Positions 11,416 to 22,170 of a stretch of DNA of 64,000 bases are shown here, piece after piece. A model generated the notes under the pieces. The model was not told where the DNA came from, searched no databases, and worked only from the letters and a program-made list of their open reading frames with translations. Positions within the stretch are counted from its first letter, which is position 1; every line of letters begins with the position of its first letter. Origin of the DNA: Cervus elaphus (lineage: Eukaryota; Chordata; Mammalia; Artiodactyla; Cervidae); contig NC_057841.1 of NCBI RefSeq assembly GCF_910594005.1, positions 11,579,001 to 11,643,000 on the forward strand, read 5' to 3'. Made by a program: the position numbers and the translations under genes.

Positions 11416-12003
11416 ATTTTTACTGTTTACAGTAACCAGGACATGGAAGCAACCTAGATGTCTATCGGCAGATGAATGGATAAGAAAACTGTGGTACATG
11501 TACACAACAGAATATTACTCAGCCATTAAAAAGAATGCATTTGAATCAGCTCTAATGAGGTGGATGAAACTGAAGCCTACTATACAGAATGAATTAAGTC
11601 AGAAAGAAAAACACCAATACAGTATATTAATGCATATACATGGAATTTAGAAAGATGGTAACGACCCTATATGCGAGATAGCAAAAGAGACACAGATGTA
11701 AAGGACAGACTTTTGGACTCTGTGGGATAAGGCAAGGGTGGAATGATGTGAGAGAATAGCATTGAAACATGTATATTATCTTATGTGAAACAGACCACCA
11801 GTCCAGGTTTGATGCATGAGACAGGGCGCTCAGGGCTGGTGCACTGGGATGACCCTGAGGGATGGGATGGGGAGGGACGGGGGAGGGGGGTTCAGGATTG
11901 TGGACATATGTACACCCATGGCTGATTCATGTCAATGTATGGCAAAAACCACTACAATATTGTAAAGTAATTAGCCTCCAATTAAAATAAATTAATTAAT
12001 TTT
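11416..12003 (+). mobile_element. L1 3' end, ruminant type
   Basis: Encodes the L1 ORF2 C-terminus (RTWKQPRCLSADEWIRKLWY, then EYYSAIKKN and WMKLKP, ending HIHGI and a stop at 11650), then the 3' UTR. It parallels 48600-49200 of the full-length copy in this window. 5'-truncated; ends in an AATTAATTAATTTTT-type tail. Confidence 0.92.
11864..11890 (+). other. Putative G-quadruplex motif in an L1 3' UTR
   Basis: Five runs of at least three G separated by loops of one or two bases. The position matches G-rich motifs in the other two young L1 3' UTRs of this window. Confidence 0.7.
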
Positions 12004-13018
12004 TAAAAAACTCTATTTTTTTAAGATCCAGCTGAAACATTACCCAGCTGAGAACATATCCAATAATTGCTCCTTATTAAGATGTCATAATATTTACTAT
12101 CTATACTGCCCTTGAAATATATTTTATATACAACCTTGCATTTTTAATAATATCTGTAATATTTCCCATTCTAAATGAAAATACTCTCAAATGGATGAAA
12201 CAACATACATACATTTGCATCTCTAGTGCTTTGCATTTAGCAGCTGTTCAGTAAAGAACTATCAGTAACATAGAAGGCTCCTGAAAACAAAAGAAAAAAG
12301 AAGAGCTCTTTCTGGCAAGTGGAAGTAGTATATTATCATTTGTGGTTAATAAAAGATGCATCCTATAAACAATAATATTCTACAGCACTCACCAAGCCAA
12401 AAGTGAATAAGAGTGGGGAAAAAAATCAGCAGGACAGTATTTAAATATTACTGGAGAACTAGTTTAGGCAGATCTAAAAATAGACATGGCTGCTGTCAAA
12501 CACTGGGCCTTGAGGAATCAGTGCGGTTCATCTGAGATCCTGACTCTGTTTCTCTTCTTATCTGATTATAAAAGACTGTCCTCATTTCTTTTCCATCAAG
12601 TGTTCCTTTATCCTTCAGACAGATTTTTTTCAAACTGCTTGAGATGTACCTAACGAAATTATCCATGCTGCCAAAATCTCTTGGCCTTGAGTAAGAAGAT
12701 TTGGTTCAACATTTCAAAAATGTGTACCATGTGCCTACTCTGATCACAGGTGTGGTATATGAAAAGATAAGGTGCATGCACAGCCTAGTGCAAAGACAGA
12801 TACACGTGCAAAGGGGAGTCAGCGAGGCAGCGGCTTGTGTGCGGAGCACAGTCCTCCTGCACATCAGTGGCAGCACCGCAGGAGACAAAGCTGAAAGCTG
12901 GGTGACCTCAAGGACACGTAGGATTTCCCCGCAGAAACCCAAAGAAAGGGAATAACATTGGAGGTGGGACTTCAGAGCTTTCCTTTGGAAGAGAGATGCA
13001 GTTTTTCACATTCTTCCA
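12004..13018. other. Unassigned sequence
   Basis: No repeat recognised. Short overlapping frames on both strands at 12701-12955 show no family signature. Confidence 0.45.
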
Positions 13019-13467
13019 AAGATATGGTTTTTCCAGTAGTCATGTACGGATGTGACAGTTGGACCATAAAGAAGGCTAAGCACTAAAGAATTGATGCCTT
13101 TGAACTGCGTTGTTGGAGAAGACTCTTGACAGTCCCTTGGACTGCAAGGAGATCCAACCAGACCATCTTAAGGAATCCAACCCTGAATACTCATTGGAAG
13201 GACTGATACTGAAGCTGAAGCTCCAACACTCGGGCCACCTGATGCAAAGAGGCAGTTCACTGGGAAAGACCATGATGCTGGGGAAGATTGAGGACAGGAA
13301 GAAAAAGGAGTGACAGAGAATGAGATGGTTGGATGGCATCACCAACTCATGAGTTTGAGCAGATTCCAGGAGATTGTGAAGAACTGAGAAGCCCGGCGTG
13401 CTGCAGTCCGTGGGGTTGCGAAGAGTTGGCCATGACTTAGTGACTGAACAAGAACAACAACAACAAA
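13019..13467 (+). mobile_element. BovB LINE 3' end
   Basis: Sense-strand BovB C-terminal coding remnant, starting at CCAGTAGTCATGTACGGATG (the V-V-M-Y-G-C segment), through GATGCAAAGAGGCAGTTCAC, to a GAACAACAACAACAA tail. Frameshifts and stops break the frame. Confidence 0.92.
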
Positions 13468-13843
13468 TTCGAATTAACGTCATCTGTTCTGGATGATCTT
13501 CCAGACGGCTGAGTGTTTTTTTGAAGATTTTTAGTGCATTACCTAACACATTGGTATGAGCTCATTTGTGAAGGTGACAGGCACTCGTTCTCATGTCCGC
13601 TTGACAAGCTGAGGGCACTCGGGAGGCATGGCTGTGTTAAAGAATAACCCCAGGAACCAGGGAGCACTGACTGGGGGCTAATTAGGTACTGATGACTCTG
13701 AGAACATCATGAAGACAGAACCTGAAGTTTCCAGGTGCTGGGAGTGCTTCTGAGCATCTATAGGAAGTTGGGATGGAAGGGCTGCAAATAAAAGAGGATC
13801 ATGTCACACTGATGTCACGACCTTGCTGTATGCTGTGTTGGGT
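13468..13843. other. Unassigned sequence
   Basis: Nothing recognised. Confidence 0.45.
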
Positions 13844-14655
13844 TCCTACGGCTGCCATAACAAAGTCCCAACAACTGGGCAGCTTAAAATTCCAGTACCT
13901 GGAACTTCCCTGGTGATCCAGTGGTGAAGAATTCGCCTGCCAAAGCAGGGGACATGGGTTTGATCCCTGGTCTGGGAAGATTCCATATGCCTCAGGGCCA
14001 CAAGAACTGAGCCCGCATACCTATAGCCCAAGCCACACAACAAGAGAAGTCACTCCAGCTAAACGGCCACCCACAGCAACTAGATAGTAGACCCCAATCG
14101 CCACCACTCGAGAACCCCTGCAAACAGCAACCAAGAACCAGTGCAGCCAAAGATAAATCAATAAAGTAATTCCAACAGCTGGGCAGCTTAAAACACCATA
14201 AATGTACGGTCTCACCGTTCTGAAGGCTGGAAGTCCAAAATGAAGGTGTCAAGAGGGGCAAGGCTCAGCGGAGGAGCATTGACGGCACAACGAGCGTCTC
14301 GGGAAGGCCACGCCCCCCCCCGCCCCCACTCTGGAGGAGGACCGCCTTCACCTCTTCCAGGAAGTCTGCTGACAGGCCAGCAGGGCTCGGCTTGCTGGTA
14401 TACCCTCCGGTCGCGTTGCCGTCTTCTCCCCGTGTGTCTTTCATCTTCCCTGCTTAATGCCTGTCTCTGCATCTAAACCTCCCTGTTTATGAGGACTCCA
14501 GTCATACTGCACCGGGGCCCACCCTAATGACCTCATTTTAACTGGAGAGCCTCTATGAAGACTTTATTTCCCAAAAAGGTCACATTCTGATGTTCTGGGA
14601 TTTAAGACTTCAATATATCTTTTCGGCAGCAAGAGACAATGCAGTCCATTACATG
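13844..14655 (-). mobile_element. MLT1-like MaLR LTR, split by a CHR SINE
   Basis: GGCTGCCATAACAAAGTCCC and GGGCAGCTTAAA at the left, CTGAAGGCTGGAAGTCCAAAATGAAGGTG in the middle and ACTTCAATATATCTTTT...CAGTCCATTACA at the right are the complement of a MaLR-type LTR. The middle is GC-rich and diverged. A CHR-type SINE occupies 13901-14167. Non-coding. Confidence 0.6.
13901..14167 (+). mobile_element. CHR-type tRNA-Glu SINE inside an LTR
   Basis: Starts GGAACTTCCCTGGTGATCC, contains GGTTTGATCCC (B-box-like), then repeated CAAGAACTGAGCCC-like units and an AAAGATAAATCAATAAAG tail. A 22-bp LTR segment is repeated before and after it (13868-13889 and 14172-14193, 21/22 identical). Confidence 0.85.
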
Positions 14656-15268
14656 TGCCTTTCTGAATCCCAGACATACACTGTTTATGAGAGTTTATTG
14701 ATCTGTATAGAACAGAAGCTTCATTTGGAGTAATTGGTATTTATTTAGCTCCAACATGCTTAAGAGTGGCTATCTTTTTCAATAAGTAACAGAAATCCTA
14801 TGTTTAATAATTTGCCTAAGATCATATGTACACCTCTGTGTTTGATTATTATTCATACCCTTTTCCTTGATGTAGAAACATCTGACAGTTTTCAAAGACA
14901 GTGTACCTTTTAATTCCCCATTGCCATTTCCTGATATTTAATAATTTTTCTAAATTATACCTTCTATACTTCACGATGCCTGGTTTCATGTAGTCATTTC
15001 AACCTTTTCTCATCCTTAAAAAATTTACGTCCAAGCTCTCTTGAAATGGATGGTGCTCTTGTGCTCCCAAACTACTGTTTGGAATTTTAATATTTTGTAA
15101 GTTTTTCTTTTTTTTTTAATCTCTGGTCAAAAGGAATAAATGGTGTTTTAGGGTTTATTTACCCTAAGACATTTCAGCCTTTTGTATATTAATGTGAACT
15201 GAAAAATTTGAAGAAAAGAAAAAAAAAATTTTTGAAGAAAAGAATAAAATATGCAATTTTCACCAGAT
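14656..15268. other. Unassigned AT-rich sequence
   Basis: No recognised repeat or gene. Confidence 0.45.
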
Positions 15269-15282
15269 ACATTAGCACATGG

Positions 15283-15490
15283 TGGTAGTGGTTTAGTCAC
15301 TAAGTCATGTCCAACTCTTTCAAACCCGTGGACTGAAACCTGCCAGGCACCTCTGTCCATGGGATTTTCCAGGCAAGAATACTGAATGGATTGCCATTTC
15401 TTTTTCCAGAGGACCTTCCCAACCCAGAGATCAAATCCTGGCCTCCAGCACTAAGGGCATATTGTTTACCACTGAGCCACCAGGGAAGAC
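15283..15490 (-). mobile_element. Bov-tA SINE with imperfect 14-bp TSD
   Basis: Antisense SINE ending in the head complement CTGAGCCACCAGGGAAGAC. ACATTAGCACATGG (15269-15282) and ATATTAGCCCATGG (15491-15504) match at 12 of 14 positions, implying an older insertion. Confidence 0.93.
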
Positions 15491-15504
15491 ATATTAGCCC
15501 ATGG

Positions 15505-16226
15505 AATCCTCTTATTATATAATCACACAGAAAACATACTTAGGAATTACTGTCCTAAGCCATCTACCTACTCTAAATACATTTTTTAATCCTATTCCTT
15601 AAAATTCCTTAAAATCAAAATAATCAGGTACTCAGTTTTCACACTGTCCTTTTTCCTCAGTGTTATTACCTTCAAGCCATAAGATGAAATTAAAACATTA
15701 CCTTATTTCTTGTTCCTCCCATCTTCTACTTAGTGAAAATAAATCACCAATTTTTCCCTCTTTCTCCTGAGTAGTCGTCTAAACTTCAGTGAACTTAAGC
15801 AGTCACGGGCATATACCTAGAATCACTTCCTTTGGCAAATCTCCTTTCTCTCATTTGAGAAAAAGTACTGCCCATTTTATTTGGCTTGTTTGCAGCCAAC
15901 CCTGCCCTGAAGTGAGTCAGACTAAAATATTTCACCTTCCTTGGATCATATTTGTACACAGGACACAAAGTAAGACAGACAGATTTATCCCTGGAAGCGT
16001 TGCATTCAAAAAAAAAAGAAAGAAAGAAAAGAAAAAAAAAAAAAGAAAAGTGAAGAAGATTCTTGGTTTGCTTAAAAACTACAAGCTGTGAAAATAATGT
16101 AGTTATTTCATGTTCAGCAATCAATATGCGTGTATCCTTTCTGCATCAGGAAGTCTGACTCAATTTTCTCACTCAAGCATATGAGAAAGTCATAACACAT
16201 GCATTTAGATATTAACAAGGCATCAG
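15505..16226. other. Unassigned sequence with a purine-rich A/G tract
   Basis: No repeat family recognised. Bases 16008-16051 are an almost pure A/AG low-complexity tract. Overlapping frames of 100-109 codons on both strands show no domain. Confidence 0.45.
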
Positions 16227-16234
16227 TGATCCCT

Positions 16235-16595
16235 GCATTGTTGTTGTTCAATTGCTAAATTATGTCCAACTCTTTGGGACCCCATGGACTGCAGCACGCC
16301 AGGTCCCCTTGTCCTTCACTATCTCCCAGAGTTTGCCGTTCATCTCCATTGAGTCGGTGATGCCATCCAACCACCTCATCTTCTGTTGCTCCCTTCTCCT
16401 CCTGCCGTCAGTCTTTCCCAGCATCAGGGTCTTTTCCAATGAGTTGGCTCTTCGCATCAAGTGGCCCAAGTATTGGAGCTTCAGCTTCAGCCCTTCCAGT
16501 GAATATTCAGGGTTGACTTCCATTAGGATTGACTGGTTTGATCTCCTTGCTGTCCAAAGGAGTCTTCCCCAACACCATAATTTGAAAGCATTAGC
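16235..16595 (-). mobile_element. BovB LINE 3' end with 8-bp TSD
   Basis: Begins with the TTGTTGTTCAATTGC tail complement and runs through the antisense C-terminal coding region to AACACCATAATTTGAAAGCA. TGATCCCT occurs at 16227-16234 and 16596-16603. Confidence 0.9.
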
Positions 16596-16603
16596 TGATC
16601 CCT

Positions 16604-17302
16604 ATAGTTCATATTTACCAAAAAAATACTCAGTATAATTAAATATTTTTCCATTTAGAAGAGGTATTAAATTCATATAGAAATAACAGTAACTAGTTCC
16701 ATGGAAAGAACTAGTTTTTCATTTCTGTTTCCTCTAGGAAGTACATTTTCAGGTACAACTAGGCTTTCTCTTAGAAAGTCACTTAAGAGCAGAGATAAAT
16801 ATGTGGCCTCATTTGCATCTTTCATAAATCTTACCAGAGTGCTCAATAAATATTTGTTAAACTGAATTATTTCTTTGATATCTTAGCAGATCATGCATCA
16901 TCGAGTCTATTGATTATAATTAATTGCTCCAACACCCATTAAGATGCATCTGCTGTATCTCAAACAGCACACCCATCTGAAGATATTCTACATAAATTGT
17001 GCTCCCGATTGAATATCATGTTGAGGGATTTCAGGAGCCTTTGTTTCTGGCAGCCTGTTTTCCCTTAGTTTGAAATATTAGTCTCTAAATACTAGTTTCC
17101 CTTGAGCAGATTATCAAGATTAACAATCATTCTGCACTTTCTATTCCAGGAGGAAAGCTTTTTACTCAATTTCTCCCAGGAAACAAATGCAGTCTCTACC
17201 CTTCCTGGTGTGTTGGGTTAACTTATATTGTTTCTGCTGCTGCTGCTACTGCTGCAATGTCCAAAGTCTAGAGCTAGGTTGTCTGAGTAACATTGAGAAC
17301 CT
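16604..17302. other. Unassigned sequence with a CTG repeat
   Basis: No interspersed repeat recognised apart from a possible MIR/L2-like phrase GCTCAATAAATATTTGTTAA near 16843. A short CTG-type trinucleotide run lies at 17233-17254. Confidence 0.45.
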
Positions 17303-17547
17303 CTGCTTCTCAGGTGGTGCTAGTGGTAAAGAACCCACCTGCCCATGCAGGAGACATAAAGAGATGTGAGTTCAATTCCTGGGTCGGGAAGATCCCCTGG
17401 AAGAGGAAATGGCAACCCACTACAGTATTCTTGCCTGGAGAATCCCTTGGATCAGAGCCTGGCGGGCTACACTCCATAGAGTTCAAGAGTCGGACACACA
17501 CACCAAAAAAAAAAAGAGTCGGACACAACTGAAGTCACTTAGCATGA
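17303..17547 (+). mobile_element. Bov-tA SINE carrying an internal A-tract insertion
   Basis: Head from CTTCTCAGGTGGTGCTAG, body to GAAGTCACTTAGCATG. Inside its 3' part a 15-base CACACC-plus-A9 block (17499-17513) sits between two copies of AAGAGTCGGACACA (17485-17498 and 17514-17527). Confidence 0.92.
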
Positions 17548-17817
17548 ATGCCACAAAGCTTGGCATTTTTCTTAAAAAGCTGTATTCCTCCAGCAAGTAT
17601 AAAAGTAAGAGGTGCTTTTGATCCCCCTTCATTTCCACTGTGTTGGATTTTAAGATCTTCCTACCTTACCCCTTGGATCTCACTTAACATAAGCTTTAGC
17701 CAATGTTGTTCGAGCACCCACTTTCCACTGGTTTCTGCCTTTGACATTGTGGAAACAGCTGAGAAACACATCTTGTTTTTTCTTTTCTTTTACAAGAGAT
17801 TCTTTTTTTTCCTTTTT

Positions 17818-18165
17818 TTTAAACACCAATAACATTTTGTATTAGCGTATAGCCGATTAACAATGTTGTCATAGTTTCAGGTGAACGGCGAAGGGACTCA
17901 GTCATACACACACATGTACCCATTCTCCCCCCAGCTCCCCTTCCATCCGGGCTGGCACATAACCCTGAGCAGAGTTCCCTGTGCTCTACAGCAGGTCTTT
18001 GTTGGTTATCCATTTTAAATACAGCAGTGTGTACATGACCTTCTCAAAGTCCCTAACTGTCCCTTCCACCCCAACAATCATAAGTTTGTTTTCTAAGACT
18101 GTTAGTCTCTTTCTGCTTTGTAAGTGAGTTAATCTGTATCACTTCTTTTTAGATTCCACATATAA
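17818..18165 (-). mobile_element. L1 3' end, antisense
   Basis: T-rich start, then GCGTATAGCCGATTAACAATGTTGTCATAGTTTCAGGTG-like complement of an artiodactyl L1 3' UTR, the ACTCAGTCATACACAC block and CATAAGTTTGTTTTCTAAG. Same family as 4085-4600 and, in opposite orientation, 19205-19430. Confidence 0.82.
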
Positions 18166-18829
18166 AACATACCTTGCTTTTGTTTTCAACAAATGTTTTT
18201 TTTCCCTCTTACCATAAACCCCTGTAGCCTGATTCTCTACTTCATGATGTTTCTTTCTTTTCTTTTTTTTTTTTTTTTTTGCTCATATTTTTTATAACTT
18301 TCTGTGTTGGTTAAGATTAGAGTTGGCTGCTAGAACACAGAATTGAAATAACAGTAGCTTAAACATGATTGAACATTTTTCTCACTCACCCAATAGTCTG
18401 GGTAAAAGGCATCCAAGAGATGGCTGGGCGGCTCCTGGGGTCTGGAACATGGGCACCTTCCTCAGCTGGTCACTCTGCCATCCTGAAAGGGTTGCTTCAT
18501 CTTGGCGGTCTCAGAGGATTCAGCCTCACATTTGAGGTCCTGCTACTAAGAAGGAAAAGGGGGGATGGAGGGCAGGCCTCATACCTCCTGCTCAAATCCC
18601 ACTTGGCCAGAACATGGCTACACCTCTTAGACAGAAGAGTTCAGAAAATAACATTCTTATTCTTGGCTGTTAAGAACCAGAGGTTAGACAATTATAGGAA
18701 AATGAGAAAAGTTATCAGGTACAATTAGTGACTCAGCAGAGTTCATCTAGACCCGTCTTGTCAACAACAAGTCACAAGATTCAACCAAGTCAAGACCTGA
18801 TTGAAACTACAAGGTATTTCACTCATAAC
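18166..18829. other. Unassigned sequence with poly-T and a possible old repeat
   Basis: A T-run spans about 18262-18281. The block 18303-18640 (TTGGCTGCTAGAACACAG..., ...TCACTCTGCCATCCTG) has the look of an old mammalian repeat that I cannot name. A 119-codon frame across it has no domain. Confidence 0.35.
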
Positions 18830-18843
18830 AGAAGTTTAACCTT

Positions 18844-19136
18844 GGACTTCACTGATGGGACAGTGGATAAGAATCCACCTGCCAATGCAGGACACACAGG
18901 CTCGATCCCTGATCTGGGGAGCTTCCATATGCCACAGAGCAACTAAGCCCGTGCGTGGCAACCACTGAGCCCGTGTGCCTGGAGCCTGTGATCTGCAGCA
19001 AGAGAAGGCACCGCAGGGAGAAGGCCACGCACCACCGTGAAGAGCGGGCCCGCGCACCACAACTAGAGAGAGCCTGCATACGGCATCAAGGACCCAGCAC
19101 AACTGTAAGTACATAAATACACAACTTTAAAAAAAG
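18844..19136 (+). mobile_element. CHR-type SINE with 13/14 TSD
   Basis: Starts GGACTTCACTGATGGGACAG, then GGCTCGATCCC, CAACTAAGCCCGTGCG and successive CAC/GCAC-CACAACTAGAG units, ending TACACAACTTTAAAAAAAG. AGAAGTTTAACCTT (18830-18843) and AGAAGTTTATCCTT (19137-19150) flank it. Confidence 0.93.
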
Positions 19137-19204
19137 AGAAGTTTATCCTTGATGACAGAATGGATCCTTAGTTGTAAGAACCATACATTAAGAGAAGGTG
19201 TCGC

Positions 19205-19430
19205 CTGCTGTATTTAAAATGGATAACCAACAAGGTTACTTTAGATAGATAAGTGTAGAGCACAGGGAAATCTGCTCAATGTTAGGCGGCAGCCTGGATG
19301 GGAAGGGAGTTTGGGGGAGAATGGATACATGTGTATTCATGGCTGAGTCCCTCCGCTGTCCACCTGAAACCGTCACAACATTGTTAACTGGCTACACGCC
19401 AATATAGAAGAAAAAGGTTTTTTTTTTAAT
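19205..19430 (+). mobile_element. L1 3' UTR end
   Basis: TTTAAAATGGATAACCAACAAGG, TGTAGAGCACAGGGAAATCTGCTC and CACCTGAAACCGTCACAACATTG are the sense-strand L1 3' UTR seen antisense at 17818-18165. It ends with an A/T-rich tail at about 19430. Confidence 0.82.
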
Positions 19431-20670
19431 TCACGTTGTAGTTAAATTTCCTCTTATCACTAGCCAATAGTTTCTACTGAAGCTGAATTCCTCATTACAC
19501 ATCTCAACTAGCCACCCAGGCACTCCCATGAGGCCCGAATTCTATGTTATTTTTCTCATTAACTGAGCAGACCATCAAGGGGTGAGTAATCCCAGTCTTT
19601 GGAATCCAGAGATTGTAAGACACCCAAAAATTCATATAAATTTTATCTTTCCTGCTTCCGCAAATAATTACATGTGCCTCCATGGGAAAATAGAAGAAAC
19701 ACACTTGTGTGATAACAATATAATGGTAGCACAATTAGTTCTGCTCATTTCAATCCTGCCTTTATTATGAATGCTTTCTCATTACTTTTCGTTTAACACC
19801 TGATAAAAATAAAGGAAAAGAAATTAGTGCAGGATATGGTTGAGAGTTTTTTTCATGTACTCACACAAAGGTGTTATCACAGAGACACCACTTGTTCAAA
19901 AGATGTTAGCGTCGACTTTGGAGGAAGTGAAATAATTATCCGCGGCTAGGAAAAAAGCAAGCTAGGAATTGTCTAATGTTCATCCCAAATAGCAATGAAA
20001 AATCAGGATGTAAAAATGAGTTTTGCATAGCAAGTGTGTTTTATGGTACGAAAGCATTGCTTTGAAATGAAGGTACAAGGTACATCAACTCTAAGAGCCC
20101 TATTCATCACACGGAAGGCTTCCGCAGTCGGGCGGCATTAATTCTCTGGTTTTGTATGGCGTGTCAGGCCACAGGATGCGTATTATTTCACAAAGAAATA
20201 TTGGAGATGGTCAGAGGCACTTGCAGACACACATGCGGGATGGAATAATGATGCCTGGCACGTTTACTCCATGCACAGGATTTAGAGATGGGAAGCAGAC
20301 GCCTTGCTCATCTTCAAAAATCAGCTCTTTAAGATGAGCCGATTGTCAAGTAAGGTTGATAGACAGGTTCAATACACCCACATTAGGAGGAGGAAGGGGG
20401 TGTGCACCAAACAATTAATTCAAAACCTTGCGAAGCATAAGCATCCTGTTAATGGTCCATCCACAAGAAGGCCGCCCCTCGCCATGGTAACCAGGAAGAG
20501 CTGTCGGGGTTCCCATACTTCTAGCCTCTGTCATCACTCAAGGGGACCTCGTGGATGCCTTCATGCCCCCCCACTTCTGGACATGTTTTCCAAAGGTGAA
20601 GGCACTTTTTAAGAGTCGTGTTGAAGGTTCTTTTTTTAACATCACGAATAAAATGAAATATAGCAGATCT
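19431..20670. other. Repeat-free stretch with retained CpGs
   Basis: No interspersed repeat was recognised. From about 19770 to 20480 CpG dinucleotides are unusually frequent for this window (GCGTCGAC, CCGCGGC, GCAGTCGGGCGGC). No supported coding frame. It could be a conserved non-coding element, but only cross-species alignment can tell. Confidence 0.45.
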
Positions 20671-20680
20671 AACTAGAAAC

Positions 20681-20894
20681 TTGGGCTTCCCAGGTGGCTC
20701 AGTGATAAAGAATCCACCTGCCAATGCAAGAGACACAGGTTTGATCCATGGGTCAGGAAGATCCCCTGGAGAAGGAAATGGCAACCCACTCCAGTATTAT
20801 TGCCTGGGAAATCCCATGGACAGAGGAGCCTGGAGGGCTACAGTCCACGGGGTCACAAAAGAGTCAAACATGACTGAGTGACTAAACAACGGCC
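20681..20894 (+). mobile_element. Bov-tA SINE
   Basis: TTGGGCTTCCCAGGTGGCTC head, GGTTTGATCC B-box, body to GAGTGACTAAACAACGGCC. AACTAGAAAC before (20671-20680) and AACTGAAAAC after (20895-20904) match at 9 of 10. Confidence 0.94.
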
Positions 20895-21192
20895 AACTGA
20901 AAACTGCACAGCACCTTAGAACTTACTACAAGGGTCGGATTCTGTGTCCCATAACCAAGGTGAGAGATGGGGGCAAATGTCACGGAAGGCAAGAAGGGGT
21001 TGGAAGATGTGGTGCAGATGGACTTCGAGGAGCCTGCTACACAGGCATCACTTTCACTGTCTGGGCAAAAAGATGTCTAGGAATTGAAAGTACTTTACAA
21101 TATTAATGGAGAAGCCACTTCAAAGAGAATGTGCAAATGTTCAATTGCAGCCCAACTGGATAATGGATCATCATAGGTTGTGCATTAAAGAA

Positions 21193-21513
21193 AGGTTCAG
21201 TTCAGTTCAGTCGTTCAGTCGAGTCTGCGGCCCCATGAGTCCCATGAGTCACAGCACTCCAGGTCTCCTTGTCCATCACCAACTACTGGAGTTTACTCAA
21301 ATTCATGCCCATCGAGTTGGTGATGCCATCCAGCCATCTCATCCTCTGTTGCCCCTTTCTCCTCCTGCCCCCAATCCCTCCCAACATCAGGGTCTTTTCT
21401 AATGAGTCAACTCTTCACATGAGGTGGCCAAAGTATTGGAGTTTCAGCTTCAGCATCAGTCCTTCCAATGAACACCTAGGACTGATCTCCTTTATGATGG
21501 ACTAGTTGGATCA
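21193..21513 (-). mobile_element. BovB LINE 3' end
   Basis: Tandem TTCAGTTCAGTTCAG tail complement, then antisense BovB C-terminal coding sequence (CATCCAGCCATCTCATCCTC, GGTGGCCAAAGTATTGGAG), ending near GACTAGTTGGATC. The segment near 21225-21255 carries a small CCCATGAGT duplication. Confidence 0.92.
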
Positions 21514-21765
21514 TGACTATGAACGGCACACCTTGATGGCAGGGAAAACCTACTCACACGATCTACTTATGAATACATGTGCTGCCTCAAAACAATCTGC
21601 TCTCCCTCTCATCCCTGCTTTTCTGGCTCATTGACACCTTGTGTTTATCTTCTGTTATTAACCCTCAAGTCATACATGTTTTGACACGTGTTTTCTGCTT
21701 GAGCAATTGATATTTTCAAATGTCTATCTCAGTCCCATCACTTCATGGCTAATAGATACGGAAAC

Positions 21766-21954
21766 AGTGACAGACTTTATTTTATTGGGCTCCAAAATCA
21801 CTGCTGATGGCAACTGCAGCCATGAAATTAAAAGATGCTTGCTATTTGGGGGGAAAAAAAAGCTATGACAAACCTAGACATTTTAAAAAGCAGAGAAATC
21901 ACTTTGCCAACAAAAGGCCATATAATCAAAGCTATAGTTTGTCAAGTTCAGATC
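21766..21954 (+). mobile_element. BovB fragment, late RT-domain segment
   Basis: Sense BovB matching the segment CTGATGGCAACTGCAGCCATG to GCCATATAATCAAAGCTATAG. An A-run (21851-21860) and stops break it. It directly abuts an antisense BovB piece. Confidence 0.8.
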
Positions 21955-22170
21955 ATTTTGTCATTTTTGAGTTTGCACCCAAGTACTGCAATTCAGATTC
22001 TTTTGTTGATTATGAGGGCTACTCCATTTCTTCTATGGGATTCTTGCCCATAGTAGTAGGTATAATGGTCATCTGAATAAATTCACACATTCCCATCCAT
22101 TTTAGTTCACTGAATCCTAAGATGTTGATGTTTATTCCTATCATCTTCTGCTTGACCATGTCCAATTTAG
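21955..22170 (-). mobile_element. BovB fragment, endonuclease region, inverted
   Basis: The plus strand is antisense to the BovB endonuclease coding region: GAGTTTGCACCCAAGTACTGC, TTATGAGGGCTACTCCATTTC, GTAGGTATAATGGTCATCTG and TTAGTTCACTGAATCCTAAG. It joins head-on to sense RT-domain sequence at about 22171. Confidence 0.78.

Noticed and set aside
12701..12955. Overlapping 78-84-codon frames on both strands as a small gene
   Set aside because: No recognisable protein family, signal peptide or splice features; frames of this size are expected by chance.
16843..16866. GCTCAATAAATATTTGTT phrase as a MIR or L2 tail
   Set aside because: Such phrases are characteristic of old repeats, but too little flanking similarity remains to call one.
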